NCBI GenBank assembly: GCA_028283655.1
Contig: JAPWKE010000003.1
Location: 3,472,001-3,536,000 of the forward strand
Direction: 5' to 3'
DNA length: 64,000 nucleotides
DNA from: Acidobacteriaceae bacterium
GTDB taxonomy: Bacteria; Acidobacteriota; Terriglobia; Terriglobales; Acidobacteriaceae
The notes under the pieces were generated by a model, which saw nothing but the letters and a program-made list of their open reading frames with translations, searched no databases and had not been told where the DNA came from. Positions 16,489-23,410 of this stretch are shown here, piece by piece. Within the stretch, counting starts at the first letter, position 1. Every line of letters begins with the position of its first letter. Position numbers and translations under genes: made by a program.

Positions 16489-17559
16489 ATGCCTACGCGT
16501 GTTCGTTCGTTTTCGAAGATCAATCTCGGCCTGCGGGTCGGGCCTCCGCAGCCGGGGACGGGCTTTCATGCGCTGATGACCTGCTACCAGACGCTGGCGG
16601 CGCATGACGTGATCACGATGAGCGCGCAGCGGGCGGCGAAGACGACGATAACGCTGGGGGCGAACCATCCCGGCGTGCCGCGCACCGAGACGGGTGATGC
16701 GGCGAAGAATACGGCGTACAGGCTGGTGGCGCTGGCGTTGGAGAAGCTTGGCGTGGGGGCTGAGGTTCATATCGAGCTGAATAAGCGGATGCCGGTGCAG
16801 GGTGGGCTCGGAGCGGGCTCTGCGAACGCTGCTGCGGCGCTGCTGGGGTTGGAGCGCGAGCTTGGCGTGGCGTTAAGCTGGGACGACCGGCTGACGCTGG
16901 CGGCGGAGGTCGGCTCCGATGTGCCGATGTTCCTGCTGGGCGGGACGATGCTGGGGTTGAATCGTGGCGAAGAGGTGTATCCGCTGCCGGACCTGCCGAC
17001 GACGCCTTGTGTGCTGGCGATTCCTTCGGTGGGGGTGTCGACGGCGAAGGCGTTTGCGGCGCTGGACGCGAAGTACGCGAGGGCCCAGGGACCGGGGCCA
17101 GGGGATCAGAGTGCAGGTTTGCCGGGGGCCGGGGCCTCCCCATTGACTTTTCAGCCGCCTGTGGATAAACTTAAAAAGTTGAGCCACGCTCTGGCCGGTG
17201 CGTTTACGTATCCCGGCACAGCGGAGTCTGGCTTTACCGGTATCGCTGGCAGCGCTGGCGATCTGGCGGAGAACCCCCTTCTCACGCTTGTCCGCACCGG
17301 GATCGAGAACGACTTTGAAGAAGTAGCGTTCTCTGAGCATCCCACCCTGCGTTCTATCAAGCATGAATTGGCGGGCAACGGCCCGGAAGCAGCGATATTC
17401 GCTGGTCTCTCGGGATCCGGTTCGGCTTTGTTTGGCTTGTATGCCAGCGAGCAGGACGCGCTCAAGGCTCAACAACGTGTGCAGCAAGCTGGCACGCGGG
17501 CGATTGTCACAACGACCCTGCCCCGCACCGGCTATTGGCATACGATGTTCGCAGAGTAG
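16489..17559 (+). CDS. ispE: 4-diphosphocytidyl-2-C-methyl-D-erythritol kinase
   Basis: IspE phosphorylates CDP-ME in the MEP pathway of isoprenoid synthesis. The GHMP-kinase features are present: FSKINLGLRV with the catalytic Lys near residue 10, the ATP loop PVQGGLGAGSANAAAALLG near residue 104 and the C-terminal GLSGSGSALFGLY. At 356 residues it is longer than the usual 280-310. The excess sits mostly at 17080-17160, a Gly/Pro-rich in-frame tract between the two halves. The order ispE, prs, rplY, pth is common in bacteria. Confidence 0.95.
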   Translation: MPTRVRSFSKINLGLRVGPPQPGTGFHALMTCYQTLAAHDVITMSAQRAAKTTITLGANHPGVPRTETGDAAKNTAYRLVALALEKLGVGAEVHIELNKRMPVQGGLGAGSANAAAALLGLERELGVALSWDDRLTLAAEVGSDVPMFLLGGTMLGLNRGEEVYPLPDLPTTPCVLAIPSVGVSTAKAFAALDAKYARAQGPGPGDQSAGLPGAGASPLTFQPPVDKLKKLSHALAGAFTYPGTAESGFTGIAGSAGDLAENPLLTLVRTGIENDFEEVAFSEHPTLRSIKHELAGNGPEAAIFAGLSGSGSALFGLYASEQDALKAQQRVQQAGTRAIVTTTLPRTGYWHTMFAE

Positions 17560-17594
17560 GTTTTCGGTACGCGCAACAGTTTGGCCGAAAATAC

Positions 17595-17668
17595 TGGGCG
17601 ATCGACTAACGGTAGGTCAAGTGCCTTTGACGCACTCAGTCCAGGTTCGAATCCTGGTCGCCCAACCA
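17595..17668 (+). tRNA. tRNA-Gln (anticodon UUG)
   Basis: The cloverleaf folds well. The acceptor stem TGGGCGA pairs with TCGCCCA, the anticodon stem is AGTGC/GCACT with loop CTTTGAC (anticodon TTG), the T-arm is CCAGG-TTCGAAT-CCTGG, and the CCA end is encoded (17666-17668). U1-A72 at the acceptor end is typical of tRNA-Gln. An inverted repeat TTTTCGG/CCGAAAA just upstream (17562-17591) may close ispE transcription. Confidence 0.95.
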
Positions 17669-17948
17669 CAAGGTCGTTCGCTGCGCCCCCTCCCCGGCGC
17701 CCTGTGATCGAAGGAAACTTGGAGCTTTTGCAGTTTCGCACCGGCGGCAACGCGGTCCGGTGCAGGATCATCCGTAAAGAAGTTCGGGTTGCGTTTTATG
17801 GTGCGGAGCAAATTTTCCGCCACGCGATCTTGAAGAAACCGGGTCCTGAAACATTTGGAAGAGGGCGATAAACAGCGCCCCGGACATGTGACAGACAAGC
17901 AGCACTGAACCAATCAAGCAGGTCAACCAGCCTGGAGAATGTTCAACC

Positions 17949-19058
17949 ATGAGTAAGCAAGACTCAACTGCGGTTTCTTCCCCAAGTTCCACACAAGGCG
18001 ACGCTGTCCCGGCCCAGGCCGAGAGCGTCGCCACGAAGACGGCGGCGGCTGATCAGTCAGCCGCCGCAACTTCGAGCAGCAAGACCGCACCGGCCAAAAA
18101 GCCGTCGCGGTTGAGCGAAGACAAGCGCTTCAAGATCTTCTCCGGTGCTGCGAATATTCCGCTGGCCGAAGAAGTTTGCGAGTTTCTTGGCGTTCCGCTC
18201 GGGCAAGTACGTTTGCAGCAGTTCTCGGACGGCGAAACGCACTTCCAGCTCCTTGAAAACGTGCGCGGCGTGGACGTGTTTCTCGTCCAGCCCACCAGCT
18301 ACCCGGTCGATAAGCACCTCGTTGAGTTGCTGATCATGATCGACGCGCTTCGGCGCGCTTCGGCCGGTCGCATTACCGTTGTTGTGCCGTACTACGGCTA
18401 CGCCCGTCAGGACCGCAAGGACCGCCCCCGTGTGGCGATTACGTCCAAGCTAGTCGCTGACCTGCTGGTTACAGCAGGAGCTAATCGCGCTTTGTTCGTG
18501 GACCTTCACGCAGCGCAGATTCAGGGCTACTTCAATATTCCGGTTGATCATCTGTTCGCTTCGCCGGTTCTGGTCGGATACTTCCGTGACCTGAACCTGC
18601 CGAACCTGACCGTGGTCAGCCCAGACGCCGGTGGCGTAGAGCGTGCGCGATTCTTCGCGCAGAAGCTCGGAGCTCCGCTGGCGATCGTCGACAAGCGTCG
18701 TACGGACATCAACGTCACCGAAGTGATGAACGTGATTGGTGATGTGAAGGGCAGGACGTGCCTGATCCTCGACGATATCGTCGACACGGCAGGCACGCTG
18801 GTAAAGACAGCGGAAGCGCTGAAGGACCAGGGCGCGACCGAAGTTTACGCCTGCGCATCGCATGCGGTTCTTTCCGGACCGGCTGTGGACCGCATCAAGG
18901 GTTCGAGTCTGAAAGAGCTGGTGGTGTCCAACACCATTCCGTTGACGGAAGCCGCGCGCGCAGTACCCAAGATCAAGGTGCTTTCGATTGCCGGTCTACT
19001 CGGCCGCGCTATCGAGAGCATTCACATGGAGACGTCGGTTTCGTCGCTCTTCAACTAA
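17949..19058 (+). CDS. prs: Ribose-phosphate pyrophosphokinase
   Basis: Prs makes PRPP from ribose 5-phosphate and ATP for nucleotide, His, Trp and NAD synthesis. The core starts at KRFKIFSG near residue 58 and includes DLHAAQIQGYFNIP, the VSPDAGG motif and the PRPP loop LILDDIVDTAGTL. Ahead of it is an unusual Ser/Thr/Ala/Lys-rich extension of about 57 residues with no predicted fold. No Met lies between it and the core; a TTG at 18111 is the only internal alternative, and the ribosome binding site at ATG 17949 is weak. The 280-nt leader after the tRNA shows no other feature. Confidence 0.95.
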   Translation: MSKQDSTAVSSPSSTQGDAVPAQAESVATKTAAADQSAAATSSSKTAPAKKPSRLSEDKRFKIFSGAANIPLAEEVCEFLGVPLGQVRLQQFSDGETHFQLLENVRGVDVFLVQPTSYPVDKHLVELLIMIDALRRASAGRITVVVPYYGYARQDRKDRPRVAITSKLVADLLVTAGANRALFVDLHAAQIQGYFNIPVDHLFASPVLVGYFRDLNLPNLTVVSPDAGGVERARFFAQKLGAPLAIVDKRRTDINVTEVMNVIGDVKGRTCLILDDIVDTAGTLVKTAEALKDQGATEVYACASHAVLSGPAVDRIKGSSLKELVVSNTIPLTEAARAVPKIKVLSIAGLLGRAIESIHMETSVSSLFN

Positions 19059-19073
19059 AGAACAGGGTTCAGG

Positions 19074-19096
19074 GGGGTAGGGTGCAGGGTGTAGAA
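19074..19096. repeat. Repeat unit, copy 1 (prs-rplY gap)
   Basis: A 23-nt G-rich word GGGGTAGGGTGCAGGGTGTA plus GAA. It recurs with a single base change at 19883-19905 on the other side of rplY. Its heptamer-like texture (AGGGTNC) matches intergenic repeats known from acidobacterial genomes. Confidence 0.65.
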
Positions 19097-19151
19097 CTCC
19101 TGCTCGAACCTCCGAGGCCCATAACAGCGGCGAGAGCCGCAAACGGAGTCG

Positions 19152-19193
19152 GTACGAAGCTTTGGGACGCTGAGTCCCCTGCATGCTTCGTAC
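19152..19193 (+). promoter_or_regulatory. Leader hairpin in front of rplY
   Basis: GTACGAAGC (19152-19160) pairs with GCTTCGTAC (19185-19193), enclosing a second stem GGGAC/GTCCC (19164-19178). The structure ends 21 nt before the L25 start, so it may be a translational operator for this 5S rRNA-binding protein. That role is inferred. Confidence 0.5.
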
Positions 19194-19214
19194 TTGCGCC
19201 CGAAAGGAAAAACA

Positions 19215-19871
19215 ATGTCGAACCAGACTGCACCCACGTCCGTCGTAGCAACGCCCCGCACCGGTACCTTCAACAAGAACCACGCACGCCGCGTGCGCGT
19301 TTCGGGTCTCATCCCGGCTGTTGTTTACGGTGCAGGTAAGCCTTCGATCGCCGTTACGGTTGATCCGAAGCTCATCACCCGCATCCTGCACTCGGATGCC
19401 GGCCACAACTCGATCTTCGATCTCCAGATCGAAGGCGGCGAGACGGGCAAGGCGATGATCGTTGACTGGCAGAACGAGCCCATCAAAGGCACGCTGCTGC
19501 ACATCGATCTCAAGCGCATTGCGCTGGACGCGAAGATGAAGCTTTCGGTTCCGGTCCACCTCGTGGGCACCGCAACCGGCGTGAAGAACCAGGGCGGCAT
19601 GCTGAGCCAGATTCTGCACGAAGTAGAGATCGAAGCCCTGCCGGGTCAGATTCCTGCGCACATCGACGTGGACATCACGAGCCTGGAGCTGAACGGTTCG
19701 ATCCACATCTCGGACCTGCCCCACTCGGACAACTACAAGTTCCTTGCCAACGATGAGAACCAGGTTGTTGCTCACATCACGGCTCCCAAGGCTGATGCGG
19801 AAGCAGACGCTGCGGCTGGCTCGGCTGAGCCGGAAGTTGCCAAGAAGGGCAAGAAGGAAGAAGCCAAGTAA
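19215..19871 (+). CDS. rplY: Ribosomal protein bL25 (Ctc/TL5 type)
   Basis: The 218-residue protein has the N-terminal 5S rRNA-binding L25 domain (TGTFNKNHARRVRVSGLIPAVVYG) and the C-terminal beta domain of the longer CTC/TL5 form (GQIPAHIDVDITSLELN), then an acidic/lysine tail. The ATG at 19215 has AAAGGA upstream; the earlier in-frame TTG is not needed. The gene lies between prs and pth, the classical order. Confidence 0.96.
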   Translation: MSNQTAPTSVVATPRTGTFNKNHARRVRVSGLIPAVVYGAGKPSIAVTVDPKLITRILHSDAGHNSIFDLQIEGGETGKAMIVDWQNEPIKGTLLHIDLKRIALDAKMKLSVPVHLVGTATGVKNQGGMLSQILHEVEIEALPGQIPAHIDVDITSLELNGSIHISDLPHSDNYKFLANDENQVVAHITAPKADAEADAAAGSAEPEVAKKGKKEEAK

Positions 19872-19882
19872 CGAGGGTTTAG

Positions 19883-19919
19883 GGGGTAGGGTTCAGGGTG
19901 TAGAAAACGTCCTGAACCC
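19883..19919. repeat. Repeat unit, copy 2, with hairpin (rplY-pth gap)
   Basis: The 23-nt word of 19074-19096 recurs here with one change (T for G). This copy is followed by CCTGAACCC (19911-19919), which pairs with GGGTTCAGG (19889-19897), so the element folds in the rplY-pth gap. It may serve as a processing site or an incomplete terminator. Confidence 0.65.
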
Positions 19920-19945
19920 TCCACCTGGCACCTTGTGCGCTGCTT

Positions 19946-20554
19946 ATGAAGCTGATCGTCGGACTCGGAAATCCCGGAATGGAGTACCTTCTGACGCCGC
20001 ACAACGCGGGCTTTCTGGCAGTGGACCGCATCGCAGAAGTTTGCGGTGTACAGATTTTGAACCGGCGCGGCAAGGCCACAACGGCCAAAGCCATACTGGC
20101 AGGACAGGAAGTTCTTCTGGCGAAGCCGGAAACCTTCATGAACCTCAGCGGCATGTCTGCTGCGGCGCTCTTGAAGGAGTTGAACCTCGAAGTGAGCGAG
20201 ATGATCGTGCTCTACGACGAGTTAGCGTTTCCGCTGGGCACGCTGCGATTGGCGCAGCGCGGTTCGGCAAACGGGCACAACGGTGTGAAGTCAATCACCA
20301 GCGTGCTTGGCACGGAAGAGTGGATGCGTGTGCGCATCGGAGTAGGCAAGACGACTCCCGATGGACAGCCCATCAAGGCCGGTGGATCAAACTACCTGCT
20401 GGCCCCGATGAAGAACGCGGCGCTCGACGTGATGGATAAGGTTCTTGACGATGTCGTAAAGGCCGTCGAGGCGTGGATGCGGGCAGGTGCTGCTGCAGCC
20501 ATGAATGAGTTCAACCGGAGAGAAGACGTTAGACCGCAAGACATTCAACAGTAG
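19946..20554 (+). CDS. pth: Peptidyl-tRNA hydrolase
   Basis: Pth frees tRNA from peptidyl-tRNA that has dropped off ribosomes. The 202-residue product has all marks of the family: KLIVGLGNPGMEY at the N-terminus, the catalytic His in HNAGF near residue 20, FMNLSG, the DE pair in YDELAFP, and GSANGHNGVKSI. ATG 19946 begins directly at the first strand. It lies in the rplY-pth-rpsF group. Confidence 0.97.
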   Translation: MKLIVGLGNPGMEYLLTPHNAGFLAVDRIAEVCGVQILNRRGKATTAKAILAGQEVLLAKPETFMNLSGMSAAALLKELNLEVSEMIVLYDELAFPLGTLRLAQRGSANGHNGVKSITSVLGTEEWMRVRIGVGKTTPDGQPIKAGGSNYLLAPMKNAALDVMDKVLDDVVKAVEAWMRAGAAAAMNEFNRREDVRPQDIQQ

Positions 20555-20678
20555 AGAAAGCGCTGTATTGGCGACTCTGATGTCTGATGTTTTCTGGTTC
20601 AATACTTCGCTCCACAAATAGCCAAACTCACCTCAAGGCACCGAGGGAGTGCGGGTAGAACCCGCAGAAGGAACAACA

Positions 20679-21146
20679 ATGAACCGCAGCTACGAAATCA
20701 TGTTCATTGTCCGCCCGGATCTCGATGAGACCGAAGTGGACAAGATCGTCGAAACGTTCTCGGGCCACGTCACCACTGGTGGTGGCGAAGTCAAGCAGGC
20801 AGAGAAGATGGGCCGTCGCCGCCTGGCGTACACGGTAGACAAGTTCAACGACGGCATCTACATCCTGCTGATCGTCGAAGCACCTGCCGCGTCGATCTCG
20901 GAGCTCGAGCGCCGTCTGCGCGTCTCGGAGCAGATCATCAAGTTCATCACGGTGCGCATGGACGAAGAGAACAAGCGCGTCGCGAAGATCCAGAAGCACC
21001 GCGCTTCGCGCGTGAAGCGTTCGGCGCTTCCGACGGAAGTTCCCGATGCTCCTGCTGCGCCTGCAGTTGCTGCCGCTCCTGTAGAAGCCGCTCCTGCTGA
21101 AGTGGCTGCTCCTGCCGCTGCTGAGACGGAAACCGTCACCGCGTAA
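20679..21146 (+). CDS. rpsF: Ribosomal protein bS6 with Ala/Pro-rich tail
   Basis: The first 100 residues are a normal S6 (MNRSYEIMFIVRPDLDE, then RRLAYTVDKFNDGIYILL). After about residue 110 the chain carries a roughly 40-residue Ala/Pro/Glu/Val-rich tail, much longer than in Escherichia coli apart from its glutamate tail. GAAGGA precedes ATG 20679; the ORF extends upstream without support. rpsR follows after 66 nt, and no ssb or priB gene lies between them. Confidence 0.96.
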   Translation: MNRSYEIMFIVRPDLDETEVDKIVETFSGHVTTGGGEVKQAEKMGRRRLAYTVDKFNDGIYILLIVEAPAASISELERRLRVSEQIIKFITVRMDEENKRVAKIQKHRASRVKRSALPTEVPDAPAAPAVAAAPVEAAPAEVAAPAAAETETVTA

Positions 21147-21212
21147 GCGAACGCTTTCCCCGACCGATCCCAAACACCTGTGGCGCTTTGAAGCGCCAAG
21201 AAGGAAATGAAC

Positions 21213-21575
21213 ATGGCTGACGAAATCACGACTCCGCAAGCTTCGACTCCTGCCGCTCCGGCGGCTGCTGCTGCCCCGTCGTCTGCTCCCTCGAGCGGAC
21301 CGCGCACTGGCTCACGTCCTCCCCGTCCTGCAGGCCCTGGCGGCCCTGGCGGCCGCAAGTTCTTCCGCCGCAAGAAGGTTTGCAAGTTCACGGTTGAGAA
21401 GATCGACACGATCTCCTACCGCGATGTGCGCCTGCTTCAGCAGTTCGTTTCGGACCGCGGCAAGATCATTCCTCGCCGCCTCACCGGCACCTCTGCTCCG
21501 TTCCAGCGCAAGCTGACGCGCGCCATCAAGCAGGCCCGCGCTATCGCTCTGCTGCCTTACGCGGCGAAGTACTAA
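21213..21575 (+). CDS. rpsR: Ribosomal protein bS18 with N-terminal extension
   Basis: The 120-residue product carries the S18 core from about residue 48 ([31 protein letters not shown]). The first 45 residues are an Ala/Pro/Ser/Gly-rich extension, partly ending in a run of GGPGG. S18 binds S6 in the platform of the small subunit, so both partners of this pair have acquired flexible tails. ATG 21213 is preferred over 21207 because of spacing from AAGGA. Confidence 0.95.
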   Translation: MADEITTPQASTPAAPAAAAAPSSAPSSGPRTGSRPPRPAGPGGPGGRKFFRRKKVCKFTVEKIDTISYRDVRLLQQFVSDRGKIIPRRLTGTSAPFQRKLTRAIKQARAIALLPYAAKY

Positions 21576-21619
21576 GACTGCGCCGCTGAAGCGGCCAAGA
21601 CGAGATCTGGAGAATCACA

Positions 21620-22153
21620 ATGGAAGTCATTCTGAAGGAAGACGTACAAAAGCTGGGTCACCGCGGCGACGTGGTGAAGGTAGCCGACGGCTACGCCCGC
21701 AACTACCTGCTGCCCACCAAACTCGCGATCGCTGCGACCGCGAACAATAAGGCTGTCATCGAGCAGATGAAGGCCTCGGCGCTGCGCAAGTCGGTGTCGG
21801 AGAAGTCGGGTTCGGAAGAGCTCGGCAACAAGCTGAACGAAGCGGTTGTTCTGTTCGAGCGCAAGACCGGTTCGACCGGCCAGCTCTTCGGTTCGGTCAC
21901 CTCGGCCGATATCGCGAAGGCTCTCGAAGAGCAGGGCTTCACCATCGACCGTCGTAAGATTCACCTCGACGAGCCGTTGAAGACCGTGGGCGAGTACCAC
22001 GTTCCCGTGAAGCTGCACCGCGAAGTGACCGCACACCTGCAGGTCACGATCAAGTCCGATGCTCCTGAGCAGGTTGGTCCTGTGGAAGAAGTGGAAGACG
22101 AGACCGCGTTCAAGTCGCTCTATGAGGGCGAAGTGGACTTCCAGCGCGAGTAG
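21620..22153 (+). CDS. rplI: Ribosomal protein bL9
   Basis: L9 has the expected N-terminal domain MEVILKEDVQKLGHRGD with the signature GDVVKVADGYARNYLLP, the long linking helix and the C-terminal RNA-binding domain (KLHREVTAHLQV). Length 177 residues is slightly above the usual 148 because of an acidic tail. It ends the rpsF-rpsR-rplI group and is followed by a terminator. Confidence 0.97.
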   Translation: MEVILKEDVQKLGHRGDVVKVADGYARNYLLPTKLAIAATANNKAVIEQMKASALRKSVSEKSGSEELGNKLNEAVVLFERKTGSTGQLFGSVTSADIAKALEEQGFTIDRRKIHLDEPLKTVGEYHVPVKLHREVTAHLQVTIKSDAPEQVGPVEEVEDETAFKSLYEGEVDFQRE

Positions 22154-22177
22154 TTTTTCGCCAGCGGTACACATAAG

Positions 22178-22209
22178 AAAGCGCCATCCTTGCGGGTGGC
22201 GCTTTTTTT
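22178..22209 (+). terminator. Terminator after rplI
   Basis: Stem AAAGCGCCATCC / GGGTGGCGCTTT (one G-T pair) with loop TTGC, followed by seven T residues. Confidence 0.9.
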
Positions 22210-22225
22210 CCTGAGGTTGGAGTTC

Positions 22226-22555
22226 TCATGCAGCGGTCGGCGTGTTGCCTCCGTAGAACTTGCCGAACTGCTTTGCCGAGCCAATGCCCTTGAGCAGAAG
22301 GCCAAGTCCGAACGCCACAACATCGGGCGTCGCATGAAGATCGAACGATCCCACCCGAACCGTGAGGAAGTAGACCACGACGATGTTGACGAAGCCCCAA
22401 ATGACGTTGACTGTAGACGAGGAAAGGCCCTTGCCGGGAGGCTTGGCGAAGGGGCTTTGAAAGGGGCGGCCCATGACGCCAGAGACAAAATGCGGGACAG
22501 CGTTCTCTGCGAACACGCCACCGAAGAAGTAAGAAACCAGCCAAAGTGGATGCAT
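22226..22555 (-). CDS. Small integral membrane protein of unknown function
   Basis: The 109-residue protein has hydrophobic segments near residues 3-16, 46-66 and 78-92 and an internal GRPFQSPFAKPPG loop. AAAGGAG lies before the ATG at 22555. It lies 67 nt behind a MarR-type regulator on the same strand, so it is likely the regulated target. I do not recognise a named family; a small-molecule permeation or stress role is possible. Confidence 0.75.
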   Translation of the reverse strand: MHPLWLVSYFFGGVFAENAVPHFVSGVMGRPFQSPFAKPPGKGLSSSTVNVIWGFVNIVVVYFLTVRVGSFDLHATPDVVAFGLGLLLKGIGSAKQFGKFYGGNTPTAA

Positions 22556-22622
22556 GATGTGGAACTCCTTTCGAAATCGGGGATGGAGGAAACGGTGGAT
22601 CCGGGAATCTGGGGGTCTGGGC

Positions 22623-23066
22623 TTACTCGACCAATCGGCGGAGAAGTCCGAGTGCGTCGAGTAGCTTCTTTTGCTCGTCGATAGAAAGCTTCTGCGAGAT
22701 CGTCGAGGTCAGCCAATCGTGACTCGCGGCTCTTCTTTCCTGGATCCACTTCACGCACTTCGGTGTGAGGGACATCAGTCGCTGGCGGCCATCGTTGGGG
22801 TCGGGTGCGCTACTGATCAAGCCCGCTTCCTGCAAGGGGGCAACGACCTCGCGCATCGACTGAGGCTTCATGCCTTCTGCTCGTGCCAGACTGGCAACGG
22901 TTGCCCCGCCGTGTTGCTCGAGGCGAACAAGCACTGCGACTTGAGGCGGCGTCAGATCTTTGCCACCTCCATGCTCGCGGACCCGGAGTCTGAGACTTCG
23001 ATGCACGGCACGGATTTCTACGGCGAGAGTCCCGGCGAGACCGGTCTTGGGAGATGGTTTCTTCAT
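22623..23066 (-). CDS. MarR-family transcriptional regulator
   Basis: The 147-residue product is a winged-helix MarR protein: helix LTPPQVAVLVRLEQHGGATVASLARAEGMKPQSMREVVAPLQEAGLI, then the wing with SSAPDPNDGRQRLMSLT, flanked by dimerisation helices. ATG 23066 is used; a GTG lies two codons earlier. Two palindromes at 23067-23107 overlap the start and the likely promoter, which fits autorepression relieved by a small ligand. The downstream small membrane gene is likely in the same operon. Confidence 0.92.
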   Translation of the reverse strand: MKKPSPKTGLAGTLAVEIRAVHRSLRLRVREHGGGKDLTPPQVAVLVRLEQHGGATVASLARAEGMKPQSMREVVAPLQEAGLISSAPDPNDGRQRLMSLTPKCVKWIQERRAASHDWLTSTISQKLSIDEQKKLLDALGLLRRLVE

Positions 23067-23107
23067 ACTCACAAACCACTGTGAGTGATTGACAGGTAAC
23101 CTGTCAA
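23067..23107. promoter_or_regulatory. Candidate MarR operators
   Basis: TTGACAGGTAACCTGTCAA (23089-23107) is a near-perfect 19-bp palindrome centred on one base. A second palindrome, ACTCACA-N6-TGTGAGT, is at 23067-23086 at the marR start codon. The first also supplies a TTGACA -35-like box. Tandem palindromes over the start of a marR gene are the usual autoregulatory sites. Confidence 0.75.
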
Positions 23108-23352
23108 GTTTGCCTGCTAATTAAACGATGGGCGCGGCGCCAGGAATACTTTGCTGCGAAGCTGTAAGGCCGTTTCGTAACGGGAAACGCTTCTACAAGC
23201 TGAGTGCGGGATAAGCCTCGACGTACTTTTCGCGGTGGGCTCTTTGTTTGCGGCCCGGGGAGGAAGACTTTAACGCGAAGGGTAGGCGCGACGTACGCGA
23301 AGGAAAGGCTTCGAAGGCAGAGGAGAGGCGCAGAGCCGTGCAACGAGTTGTG

Positions 23353-23396
23353 TAAACGATAAGCGCCACCCTTGGGTGGGTGGCGCTTATCGTTTA
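23353..23396 (-). terminator. Terminator of metE
   Basis: A perfect 19-bp stem (23353-23371 with 23378-23396, loop TTGGGT on the plus strand) sits 15 nt after the metE stop. The 23108-23352 stretch holds no gene I can support. Confidence 0.8.
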
Positions 23397-23410
23397 CGGG
23401 CGGCTTCAGG

